A stretch of 64,000 nt of DNA, from positions 1 to 64,000 of the forward strand of contig CANQKH010000002.1 of NCBI GenBank assembly GCA_947624415.1. The letters run 5' to 3'. This DNA comes from an uncultured Clostridia bacterium (GTDB lineage Bacteria > Bacillota > Clostridia > Christensenellales > UBA1242). The notes beneath the pieces are model-generated. The model ran no database searches. It worked only from the letters and a program-made list of their open reading frames with translations, and was not told the origin of the DNA. This document shows positions 8,995-17,807 of this stretch, piece by piece. Every line of letters starts with the position of its first letter. Within the stretch, counting starts at the first letter, position 1. Both the position numbers and the translations under genes were made by a program.

Positions 8995-10815
8995 ATGAAA
9001 GAAAATAAAAAAACTAAAATTAAAGAAAATAAACCAAAAATTTCTGATTATTTAAAAAGACATAAACTGGCAATTTTCTTATACATTTTTATTTACGTTA
9101 TTGCTAGTGCTTTACAAATTTTTTCAACACTTATTACAGCAAATATGGTCGTATTTGTAACCGACAAATTATATTCAAAAGCAATTATTGCTATTCTAAT
9201 TTTGCTTGCTATAATCACCCTAACAAGACTTTGCTATTATATTGTAAGTTATATTTATCAAAAAGTGTCAAATCAAATTATGGCTGAAATTAACTTTGAT
9301 TTATCAAAGCAAGCATTCAAATTAAATTCTAAAACTTATAGTGATCATGACACCGGCACTTTCGTTCAAAGACTGATTAGCGATCCTGAAAGACTGGTTG
9401 GTTCATTAGCCGATATTATTGATATTTTATCAGACTTTATAACCGCCTTAATCGTTATAATTTATATTACAACATTAAACATTTGGATTGGAGTTGTAAT
9501 TGTTGGAATATTTGTCGCAGGCATGATTATTGAAAAATTTAGAGTCAAAGTGCGTATCAAAAATAGAAAAAATATTAGAAAATGTGCCGATAGAGTTAAC
9601 TCGATAACCACAGAAATAGTAAAAAGTGAAAAAGATATTAAATCTCTCGGACTTGAAGGAAAACTTAGCGAAGTTACTAAAGATTATTATCTCGCTTACA
9701 AAAAAGCCAATTATAAAGGTGAGATGGCGGATATGAGTTTCTGGTCGCTGAGAAATTTGATGATTGAAGCCGCTGGACTTGGAATTTTAATACTTGGCAT
9801 CTCCCTGCTTGAAAAAAGCCTTATCACACTCGCTGTATTTATGATTATATATTCTTATCGCGATAGTCTTTATAGGCTTGTTTGGGGAATAGGCCATATT
9901 CTAACCAGAATTAGTGAAATAAAGGTTTGCAGTGAACGTATGTTCTCGCTGTTTGATGAAAATGAATTTGTTACAGAAAAGTTTGGCAATGTTCATCTTG
10001 ACCATATCGATGGAAATATTGAATTTAAAAATGTATGCTATTCCTATATCGAATATGAATATGATTCGCAAAATAATGCTGATAAAAAGAAAAGAAAGAA
10101 AAATGCACCTAAAGAGAAAAAAGTAAAATCTGTTACAAAAGTTTTTGATAACCTATCATTCTCTATAAAACCTAACACCACCGTTGCTTTTGTTGGTAGA
10201 AGTGGTTGCGGCAAAAGCACTTTGCTCAATCTTATGTCTAAAATGAATGAGGTTGATGGAGGCGAAGTCCTTATTGATGGGGAAAATATAAATAACCTGG
10301 ACAAGGATACTTTGAGAAACTCAATATCTCTTGTAAATCAATTCCCTTACATATTTGATATGACAATAAAAGAAAATCTTTTACTCGCAAAAAAAGACGC
10401 AACTGATGAAGAAATAAACAACGCAATAAAAGCAGCATCGTTAACCGATTTTATAGCAAGTTTACATGACGGTTTGGACACAAACGTTGGTGAAAGCGGC
10501 ATTAAACTTTCAGGCGGGCAAAAACAAAGACTTGCTATTGCAAGAGCCCTTCTTAGAAATTCAGCAATTATAATTTTTGACGAAAGCACAAGTTCGCTTG
10601 ATAATTTTGCACAAGAAGATATTAAACAAAGCATTGATGCTTTGAAAGGTAAAAGCACAATAATAATTGTCGCTCATAGACTTTCGACTATAAGAGATGT
10701 TGACAAAATATTCTTCCTTGAAGAAGGCAAAATTGAAGGTATTGGCACATTTAATGAATTATTTGAAAATAATGCTAAATTCAAAAATATGTTCTATGCA
10801 GAAAATTTAAAATAA
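8995..10815 (+). CDS. ABC transporter, fused permease/ATP-binding half-transporter (exporter type)
   Basis: Six-TM N-terminus; Walker A GRSGCGKST; signature LSGGQKQRLAIARALLRN; Walker B IIIFDEST. SD AAGGAG before ATG 8995. Confidence 0.93.
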   Translation: MKENKKTKIKENKPKISDYLKRHKLAIFLYIFIYVIASALQIFSTLITANMVVFVTDKLYSKAIIAILILLAIITLTRLCYYIVSYIYQKVSNQIMAEINFDLSKQAFKLNSKTYSDHDTGTFVQRLISDPERLVGSLADIIDILSDFITALIVIIYITTLNIWIGVVIVGIFVAGMIIEKFRVKVRIKNRKNIRKCADRVNSITTEIVKSEKDIKSLGLEGKLSEVTKDYYLAYKKANYKGEMADMSFWSLRNLMIEAAGLGILILGISLLEKSLITLAVFMIIYSYRDSLYRLVWGIGHILTRISEIKVCSERMFSLFDENEFVTEKFGNVHLDHIDGNIEFKNVCYSYIEYEYDSQNNADKKKRKKNAPKEKKVKSVTKVFDNLSFSIKPNTTVAFVGRSGCGKSTLLNLMSKMNEVDGGEVLIDGENINNLDKDTLRNSISLVNQFPYIFDMTIKENLLLAKKDATDEEINNAIKAASLTDFIASLHDGLDTNVGESGIKLSGGQKQRLAIARALLRNSAIIIFDESTSSLDNFAQEDIKQSIDALKGKSTIIIVAHRLSTIRDVDKIFFLEEGKIEGIGTFNELFENNAKFKNMFYAENLK

Positions 10816-10924
10816 TAATTACCCTACTCGTTCTTTTAATTTATAAAAGAATGTAAAGGTGTAAAATTAAATTGCACAACTTTTAATAATCAGGCAACTT
10901 AAAAACGGCACAATTTGATTTATA

Positions 10925-10955
10925 AAATGAAGATTATATAATCTTCATTTTTTTT
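10925..10955 (+). terminator. Intrinsic terminator
   Basis: AAATGAAGATTATATAATCTTCATTT followed by T-run. Confidence 0.75.
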
Positions 10956-11043
10956 AACTTTATAATCTTATTTTTTATTTTTTTCTCTAATTTTTATTTC
11001 TAAATTTTGTCCACCTGTGGTATACTAATTTAAAGGAGTTTAT

Positions 11044-12408
11044 ATGGGAAAAATTTGGAATAATAAAAATTTACAAACAATTTTTGAGTTTTGCGATGGT
11101 TATAAAAATTTTATTTCCTCATGCAAAACCGAAAGAGAATGCGTAAATAAAATTAGAGAAGTGGCAATTAATAATGGATACAAAAATCTTAATGATTGCA
11201 TTAAACAAGGAATAAAGTTACAGTGTGGAGACCGCGTATATGCAAGCAATCTTGATAAATGTATTTTTCTTTTTAAAATTGGAACAAGACCTATAAGTGA
11301 TGGAATGAGAATTTTGGGTGCACATATAGATTCGCCTAGGCTTGACCTTAAACCCACACCTTTATATGAAAATTCACCATCAAACTTGACGCTGCTTGAC
11401 ACTCACTATTATGGAGGGATAAAACATTATCAATGGACGGCATTGCCACTTGCTTTACATGGGGTTGTCTGCAAAAAAGATGGCTCAAAGGTTGAGATAA
11501 ACATTGGCGATAATATACAAGATACAGTATTTTGTATAACAGATTTGCTACCACATCTTGACAGAGACCACTCAAAGTCTGCCGAATCGAAAATTAATGG
11601 GGAAAATCTTAATGTGCTTGTTGGAGGCCTGCCTCTTGAAGGAGAAAAAAAAGAACCTGTAAAAAATAATATACTAAAAATATTAAAACAACATAATATT
11701 GAAGAAGATGATTTTGTTTCAGCAGAAATAGAGGTTGTCCCTGCTGGTCAAGCACGTGATATGGGACTGGATCGAAGTTTTGTTTTAGGATATGGGCAAG
11801 ATGATAGAATTTGTGCATATACTTCACTTATGGCAATGCTTGAAAGTAATTCCCCTTCTTTCACTCAGGCTTGTATGTTTGTAGACAAAGAGGAAGTAGG
11901 TTCACAAGGTGCTAGTGGTATGCAAAGTCTCTTCTTTGAAGACATGATTGCAGAAATCGCTAATCTTCTTGGAGAAACTTCTCACCTCGCCATTAGACGT
12001 GCTCTACGCTCTTCGTTTATGCTTTCAAGTGATGTTACTGCCGGTTACGACCCTAATTATGAATCCGCCTACGACAAAAATAATGATGCCTTTCTTGGAC
12101 GAGGTATTGCTTTCAATAAATATACCGGCGGAAGAGGTAAAAGCGGTGCGAATGATGCCAGCCCCGAATATATAGCCAAATTAAGGGCTTTATTGGACGA
12201 AAAAGACATTTCTTATCAACTAACTGAAATGGGTAAAATTGACCAAGGCGGAGGCGGAACAATCGCTTATATAACTGCAAACTATGGAATGAACGTAATT
12301 GATTGCGGTTGTCCCCTTCTAAATATGCACGCACCTTGGGAAATTTCATCAAAAGTTGATATTTATGAGGCTTATAGATGTTATAAAGCATTTTTGGAAA
12401 TGGAATAA
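11044..12408 (+). CDS. M18 family aminopeptidase (aspartyl aminopeptidase-like)
   Basis: GAHIDSPRLDLKP, DKEEVGSQGASGMQS, SSDVTAGYDPNYE and MHAPWEISSKVDIYEAYRCYKAFLE motifs. Confidence 0.92.
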   Translation: MGKIWNNKNLQTIFEFCDGYKNFISSCKTERECVNKIREVAINNGYKNLNDCIKQGIKLQCGDRVYASNLDKCIFLFKIGTRPISDGMRILGAHIDSPRLDLKPTPLYENSPSNLTLLDTHYYGGIKHYQWTALPLALHGVVCKKDGSKVEINIGDNIQDTVFCITDLLPHLDRDHSKSAESKINGENLNVLVGGLPLEGEKKEPVKNNILKILKQHNIEEDDFVSAEIEVVPAGQARDMGLDRSFVLGYGQDDRICAYTSLMAMLESNSPSFTQACMFVDKEEVGSQGASGMQSLFFEDMIAEIANLLGETSHLAIRRALRSSFMLSSDVTAGYDPNYESAYDKNNDAFLGRGIAFNKYTGGRGKSGANDASPEYIAKLRALLDEKDISYQLTEMGKIDQGGGGTIAYITANYGMNVIDCGCPLLNMHAPWEISSKVDIYEAYRCYKAFLEME

Positions 12409-12450
12409 AAAAACAATATAAATACACAAAATAAATAATTTCCAAAAAAG

Positions 12451-12490
12451 AACTGCACCCAAAAAGTTAGACAACTTAGGGTGAATTTTT
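12451..12490. repeat. Possible IS150/IS3-family terminal inverted-repeat relic or hairpin terminator
   Basis: GAACTGCACCCAAAAAGTTAGACAACTTAGGGTGAATTTTTT: end resembles IS150-group IRs and forms a CACCC/GGGTG plus AAGTT/AACTT hairpin with a T-run. Confidence 0.4.
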
Positions 12491-12596
12491 TGTATATAAA
12501 AAATAAATATAATTATTTCTTTTAAAATATTTTTTGTATTGATTTTCGATCTAATTTATGCTAAAATAAATTTATAAAGGATAATTACATAACAAA

Positions 12597-13607
12597 ATGA
12601 CAAAATTAAAAGATTTATTAATCCCTACAACTGTAAAAAATTATGCTTACGATGATACACCAATTGTAACAAAAGATTTGGTATTTATCGATTCTTTTAA
12701 CAGATTAAAATCTGTCCCTACACATAAACGCCTAGTCCAGCCAACTGATTTTGCATCTGAACATATACTTAACAGCAGCACGGAATCCAAACTCTACACA
12801 AGTCAAATTTTAAGTGATTACAATTATATAGATACAGACGGAGAATTTTATGAAATAGACATGATTTACGATGTCCATGGAGTTTGCCCTTGCATTCATG
12901 TGAAATTCAATAACACTCTTATAGAAAATATTAAAACCCTTTTGGGACAAAAATCAAATATCAACGGAAAAATTTTATATCACACCCTCAAATTTGGTGT
13001 TTATCCTCAGGAAAGAAGAGAACTTGAATATGAATATTCAATTTTCCCCCATTTGTATTTTACAAAAACAGGGAAAAAATTTGTCGATACAACCAATAAT
13101 GATTTTTCAGTTTTAAATGAATATCTTCATGATGGAAAAAAGTATATACGATATATTTCATATGATAAGTCCGTTGATTGGTTTGAAGTTCAACCTATCA
13201 TTTGGAGAATTAGGAACTGGAAAGATCTTCCCAAAACAATTAATCCGCAAGGCTCTGGCACAGCAAAATACTTGGATTTGAAAAGTGAAAAAGCTTTGCT
13301 TGGGCTTTACCTCCATGACGACTTTTTAGATAATTGGAATTTATATAAAGACTTGGTCGGAAATAAAAACGCAAAAAAACTAGAAGAAAATTGTTGCCTT
13401 TGGCAAAACTCAATTGTGCGTGGATTTTTAAACGGAATAGACGTAAATTACATAAAAAATGCAAATGGCAACCCTGCTTATAGTGCCCCAAGCATTCAAA
13501 ACTTTGAAAAAAATAACTTTATAAAAAATGCTTTAGATATTGAAATTTCCGATTTTATTAAAATTGAAAACCCATTCTATGGTAAAGATTTTACTGATTT
13601 AGATTAA
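12597..13607 (+). CDS. Hypothetical protein
   Basis: Complete ORF. Motifs WRIRNW and WQNSIVRGFLNG faintly resemble DUF6273-type domains (uncertain). Confidence 0.75.
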   Translation: MTKLKDLLIPTTVKNYAYDDTPIVTKDLVFIDSFNRLKSVPTHKRLVQPTDFASEHILNSSTESKLYTSQILSDYNYIDTDGEFYEIDMIYDVHGVCPCIHVKFNNTLIENIKTLLGQKSNINGKILYHTLKFGVYPQERRELEYEYSIFPHLYFTKTGKKFVDTTNNDFSVLNEYLHDGKKYIRYISYDKSVDWFEVQPIIWRIRNWKDLPKTINPQGSGTAKYLDLKSEKALLGLYLHDDFLDNWNLYKDLVGNKNAKKLEENCCLWQNSIVRGFLNGIDVNYIKNANGNPAYSAPSIQNFEKNNFIKNALDIEISDFIKIENPFYGKDFTDLD

Positions 13608-13640
13608 TTTTTACACTAAAATTTTAAAATTACACATAAA

Positions 13641-13667
13641 AAAACTACTTTTATAAGTAGTTTTTTT
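13641..13667. terminator. Bidirectional terminator between convergent genes
   Basis: AAAACTACTT ttat AAGTAGTTTT with T-runs on both strands. Confidence 0.8.
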
Positions 13668-14679
13668 ATGCACGTTTGAAAACATAGCAACCATTAATCC
13701 TGCCAGTATAAGTATAATCGCCACTCTTCCAATCTAAAATCAAATATTCCTCTCCGTCAAATACCTTTATCTCATAATCCATAGCAACGCAGGAATCTTG
13801 ATCAAGAAGTTTCCCTTTTGTGTATTTCAATGAATTTATTTTGTCTGTGGCTTGCATTAAACATTGATTATCAGGCGTAAAAATTATAGATGTTACATAT
13901 TGGTTACCTTTACAATACTTTTGACCATCATAGGAGTTTTTCTTTTTGTAAGGAATATAGTCATAGGTGCTCCAAAAGCCCACAACTTTCTCATCTTTCT
14001 CAATAGGCAATTTTAAATCGTCAACTCTTTTTAAGTCTTCAATCTTGTGCTTTTTGTTGTCGACTCGCTTGTAGACAAGGCAAATCTCCTTTTTATGCTC
14101 TAATCCATAGCACGTCAAAAACATTAAGTCTCCTTCAATTTCATAGGTATAAAAAATTCCATTATATGAATAAAGTTCTCCCTTTGTCCATCTGTCAAAC
14201 ACCCAATAGCCTTCGCCTTCTGGCAAAAAACATATATCACTTAAATCTATATCCTCTTTTATTTTCTCTCCTTTATTGTAATCTTCTTTTGAATTACATG
14301 AACATTCATATTTCCATTTGCCGATAACATTTTCATCGTTTATAAATGGTTTCATCTCAATATCCCCCTTTATCTTTGAGTAGGAAGAAATAAGTGAAAT
14401 TTTTTCCTTAAACTTTTTTATATCTTTCTTCAAACTTTTGACTTTATCAGATAATGAATTTTCGTCAAAATTCTTTATCTCATCCAAAGAAAATCCTGCA
14501 TCCTTTAAAAATTGAATTTTATATATTTCTTTTACGTTTTGTTCGTCATAATGCCTATAACCGGTAAATTGGTCGACCTCAATAGGCTTTATAAGACCCT
14601 TTTCTTCATAAAAACGAAGAGTTTTTATACTTATGTTACAAAGCGAAGAAACTTCTCCAATTCTAAGAAAATCTTTCAT
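13666..14679 (-). CDS. MerR family transcriptional regulator with C-terminal putative ligand-binding beta-rich domains
   Basis: FLRIGEVSSLCNISIKTLRFYEEKGLIKPIEVDQFTGYRHYDEQNVKEI is a canonical MerR HTH. Two similar IGKWKYE/VGFWSTY blocks follow. Confidence 0.9.
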   Translation of the reverse strand: MKDFLRIGEVSSLCNISIKTLRFYEEKGLIKPIEVDQFTGYRHYDEQNVKEIYKIQFLKDAGFSLDEIKNFDENSLSDKVKSLKKDIKKFKEKISLISSYSKIKGDIEMKPFINDENVIGKWKYECSCNSKEDYNKGEKIKEDIDLSDICFLPEGEGYWVFDRWTKGELYSYNGIFYTYEIEGDLMFLTCYGLEHKKEICLVYKRVDNKKHKIEDLKRVDDLKLPIEKDEKVVGFWSTYDYIPYKKKNSYDGQKYCKGNQYVTSIIFTPDNQCLMQATDKINSLKYTKGKLLDQDSCVAMDYEIKVFDGEEYLILDWKSGDYTYTGRINGCYVFKRA

Positions 14680-14698
14680 TTTTCCTCCTTACATCAAT

Positions 14699-14729
14699 AT
14701 ATTAACACTACACTCAACTGGAGAGTCAA
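14699..14729 (-). promoter_or_regulatory. MerR-type promoter with 19-bp spacer
   Basis: Minus strand TTGACT-19 nt-TAATAT with ACTC...GAGT dyad inside the spacer, just upstream of the MerR gene. Confidence 0.6.
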
Positions 14730-15171
14730 TACCTTTTTTTAATATTTTTTAAAAATTTTAAAAATATTTTCTATTGCCAATTCTGTCAAATTTTAGAGGT
14801 GTAATTTTTATGACACAGAAAATCCAGGGGTTGTGTTTGAACACTTTACAGTGCAAAAAAACATTTTTCAATTAAACTTTTTCATAATTGCTATATTTGG
14901 CAAAATGAGTTGTTTAGGTTTAATCACACTTATATCCTCCAATAATGACTTTATAGTAGTATAACATAAAATTTTGTTATTCTAAAATTTTTTTAATGAT
15001 TATATCATCATTTAATATTATCTTTTTATAATTGAATACTTATAATGTAAAACCAACCGCGTATCTTTTTGGATACTCTCGATTTACTTGACATAATTAA
15101 TAACAATGAAGTATCATAGAAAGGTAAAAGTCCAATTTAAATACAAAGAACTTAGTTTAAAGGAGAATTAT

Positions 15172-16377
15172 ATGACAAGACAAGATTTGGCAAATGCGAT
15201 TTATCCAGATGTGAAAATCACATTAGAGCAAATTTTTGAAAAATACCCACCACGTGCCTTGCCTAATGGAGCCGAAGTTACGCGTTTTGCACCAAGCCCA
15301 ACGGGAAACTTTCATATAGGCGGACTTTTTAGTGCGCTTATTGATTTTTCGCTTGCAAAAAGCAGCAATGGAATATTCATACTTCGCAATGAAGACACCG
15401 ACAAAAAACGCGAGGTGCCGGGAGCACTGGAAGCCATTTTTGATATGCTTGTCAGGTTTAACATGAAGCCCGATGAATATCAAAAAACAGGAGAAAACCC
15501 CGTTGGAAAATACGGGCCTTACATTCAAAGCCAAAGATTAGACATTTATCACGCCTTTGCCAAAAAACTTGTCGCGGAAGGCAAGGCTTTTCCGTGCTTT
15601 TGCAAAAAGACAGAGGGAAAAGAAGAGATTTTGAAGGCAAGAGAGGAGCGTTTTAGTGAAGATGATAGCAATGTTGAATATGATCCTTGCCGCAATATGT
15701 CAATTGAAGAAGCAGTGAGGCGTGTTAAAGAAGGCGAGAAGTTTGCCATAAGGTTGAAAACACCAAATGACGGCAGCACAAAGACTGTTTTTGAAGATTT
15801 AGTCAAGGGCAGAGTTGAATTGCCAGCAAATGCCAAAGATGTTATTTTAGTCAAAAATGACGGCATCCCACCCTATGCTTTTGCTCATGCTATAGATGAT
15901 ACGCTTATGGGCACAACGACGGTTGTGCGTGGCGAAGAGTGGTTCACATCAACTCCGGCACACCTTGACATTTTTGATGCACTTGGCTTTAAGCATATGA
16001 GATATTATCACACACCAAACATTTGCAAGATTGATGAAGAAAATGGTGGAAAACGCAAACTCTCAAAGCGTAAAGACAAAGAAAGTGGGATTTCCTTTTT
16101 CTTCGAACAGGGCTATCCAACAGACGCACTTATTGAATATCTTCTTAACCTTATCAGTTCATCATTCGAGCCATGGCGTGCAAAAAATCCAGAAACACCT
16201 TATCAAGATTTTAAATTCGGGCTTGACAGCATAACAGCTGTTTCACCGCTTTTTGACATGGCAAAACTCAATGACATTTCAAAAAATGTTATTGCCAAAA
16301 TGTCAGCACAACAACTTTTTGAAAGTTGGCTTACTTGGGCAAAAGAATTTGATGAGCCACTTGCAAAAAAAACTTGA
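15172..16377 (+). CDS. gltX: Glutamyl-tRNA synthetase, N-terminal part (reading frame broken at A8 run)
   Basis: RFAPSPTGNFHIGGLFSALIDF (HIGH), KLSKRKDK (KMSKS-like). Ends prematurely with LAKKT-stop at A8 (16365-16372). Confidence 0.9.
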   Translation: MTRQDLANAIYPDVKITLEQIFEKYPPRALPNGAEVTRFAPSPTGNFHIGGLFSALIDFSLAKSSNGIFILRNEDTDKKREVPGALEAIFDMLVRFNMKPDEYQKTGENPVGKYGPYIQSQRLDIYHAFAKKLVAEGKAFPCFCKKTEGKEEILKAREERFSEDDSNVEYDPCRNMSIEEAVRRVKEGEKFAIRLKTPNDGSTKTVFEDLVKGRVELPANAKDVILVKNDGIPPYAFAHAIDDTLMGTTTVVRGEEWFTSTPAHLDIFDALGFKHMRYYHTPNICKIDEENGGKRKLSKRKDKESGISFFFEQGYPTDALIEYLLNLISSSFEPWRAKNPETPYQDFKFGLDSITAVSPLFDMAKLNDISKNVIAKMSAQQLFESWLTWAKEFDEPLAKKT

Positions 16378-16807
16378 AAAAGACCAAGAAAAATATGTCA
16401 AAGCTTGCAACATTGACCGCGACAAGCCAAAACCACGAAAAGATATATTCAATTTCGCAATGATGGAAAAATATTTTGATTATATTTTTGAAAAGCCACA
16501 AAAAAGTGAATTAGACGAATGCGACAATGAAAAGTTTAACGAATTTGTCAAAGAATATGCCAAAGATTTCAAACTTACGACAAAAGATGAGTGGTTTTAT
16601 GGTGTCAAAAAGGTGGCAGAAAAACTTGGCTATTGCACTGATAACAAACTTTATAAGCAAAACCCAGATTCCTACAAAGGCAACACCGCCAAGGTGTGCG
16701 AACTTTTGCGTCTTGCAATCACTGGTTACAAAAACTCGCCAGACCTTTATGAAATCATGCTTGCCCTTGGCGAAGAAGAAGTGAAAAACAGATTGAAACA
16801 GGCATAA
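16352..16807 (+). CDS. gltX: Glutamyl-tRNA synthetase, C-terminal part in a shifted frame
   Basis: Continues as LQKKLEKDQEKYVKACNIDRDKPKPRKDIFNFAMMEKYFDYIF, the anticodon-binding side of a GltX-like protein, in a different frame. Confidence 0.8.
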   Translation: MSHLQKKLEKDQEKYVKACNIDRDKPKPRKDIFNFAMMEKYFDYIFEKPQKSELDECDNEKFNEFVKEYAKDFKLTTKDEWFYGVKKVAEKLGYCTDNKLYKQNPDSYKGNTAKVCELLRLAITGYKNSPDLYEIMLALGEEEVKNRLKQA

Positions 16808-16820
16808 GCCTGTTTTTTTT
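16797..16820 (+). terminator. Intrinsic terminator of gltX
   Basis: AACAGGC ataa GCCTGTT T-run. Confidence 0.85.
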
Positions 16821-16877
16821 GTAATAGAAAAACAACCTAATCCCGACAACGCGGTTATATCTCGATATAACCCGAAA

Positions 16878-16915
16878 TAAAAAAAACAACCTAAAACTTT
16901 GGTTCGTTTTAGATT
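16878..16915 (-). terminator. Intrinsic terminator of tRNA-Met
   Basis: Minus strand AATCTAAAAC gaaccaaa GTTTTAGGTT then GTTTTTTTT. Confidence 0.7.
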
Positions 16916-16920
16916 GCACT

Positions 16921-16997
16921 TGGTTGCGGGAGTTGGATTTGAACCAACGACCTTCGGGTTATGAGCCCGACGAGCTTCCTAGCTGCTCTATCCCGCG
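16921..16997 (-). tRNA. tRNA-fMet (CAT), initiator
   Basis: CGCGGGATAGAGCAGCTAGGAAGCTCGTCGGGCTCATAACCCGAAGGTCGTTGGTTCAAATCCAACTCCCGCAACCA: cloverleaf, encoded CCA, C1/A72 mismatch and three G-C pairs in the anticodon stem (initiator hallmarks). Confidence 0.96.
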
Positions 16998-17067
16998 TTG
17001 GACACATTTATAGTATATGCCCTTTTTACCTTTTTGTCAATACCTTTTTAAAAAATTTTTGTCTTTT

Positions 17068-17730
17068 TTAGTAAAAGAATATCGTCATACCTATTAAAAG
17101 CAATGACAAAACATATAATCCGCTGGATATATATCCCATTACTTTTCCCCTATCAAAACTCATCATTATCCTTTGTGTAAGCATCATTACCCCTGCCACT
17201 AGCATAAATATCGCACTTATTATATGTTTACTGCTTAGCACCGCCATTAAACCAAAACCTAATATAAGCCCTATTGAACTATACACCAAAATTTCCACTA
17301 TGACAGGATAAAATGCCTTATATTTTTTAATAGCACAAACAACAAGCCCAACTCCCAATCCTAACAGAACTCCGCCAGCCAGTCCAAAAGGATTAAATTG
17401 GGCAAGTGATAATGTCCCCAATGATAAAAGCAAATTGCCCACAGAATACAATACAGAAAAAACCAAATCCCTTGATTTAGCAATCATATTATTTGATGCA
17501 AGAAGCGTTTCTGTCATAATAAGCAATGAAAGCCCTAAGCAAACAAAAATAGGCAATGCATTATTTAAACTCTTTATATTTGCCGTTACCAATGGTAGAG
17601 CAATTAAAGATACCATTGTAAGTCCCCTTACAAGTATACCTTGCCAACCTGTCTTTTTATAAAATGCAGTGTAAACACCACTCATACCAGCACACAATAT
17701 GCTTAAAAGAATAAAAACTATTAGTTCCAT
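17068..17730 (-). CDS. Multi-pass membrane protein (YhhN/lysoplasmalogenase-like possible)
   Basis: About 8 hydrophobic segments across 220 aa; family call by general pattern only. Confidence 0.7.
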   Translation of the reverse strand: MELIVFILLSILCAGMSGVYTAFYKKTGWQGILVRGLTMVSLIALPLVTANIKSLNNALPIFVCLGLSLLIMTETLLASNNMIAKSRDLVFSVLYSVGNLLLSLGTLSLAQFNPFGLAGGVLLGLGVGLVVCAIKKYKAFYPVIVEILVYSSIGLILGFGLMAVLSSKHIISAIFMLVAGVMMLTQRIMMSFDRGKVMGYISSGLYVLSLLLIGMTIFFY

Positions 17731-17807
17731 AACAATATTTTAACCTAAAATACAAATAAAACAAAATAAAATTAAATAATTTTTAAATTTTTATTCAAAA
17801 TATTTTT

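Noticed and set aside
15000-15171. T-box riboswitch upstream of gltX
   Set aside because: No recognisable T-box sequence (UGGN'CC-type bulge) or terminator/antiterminator pair was found before the SD.
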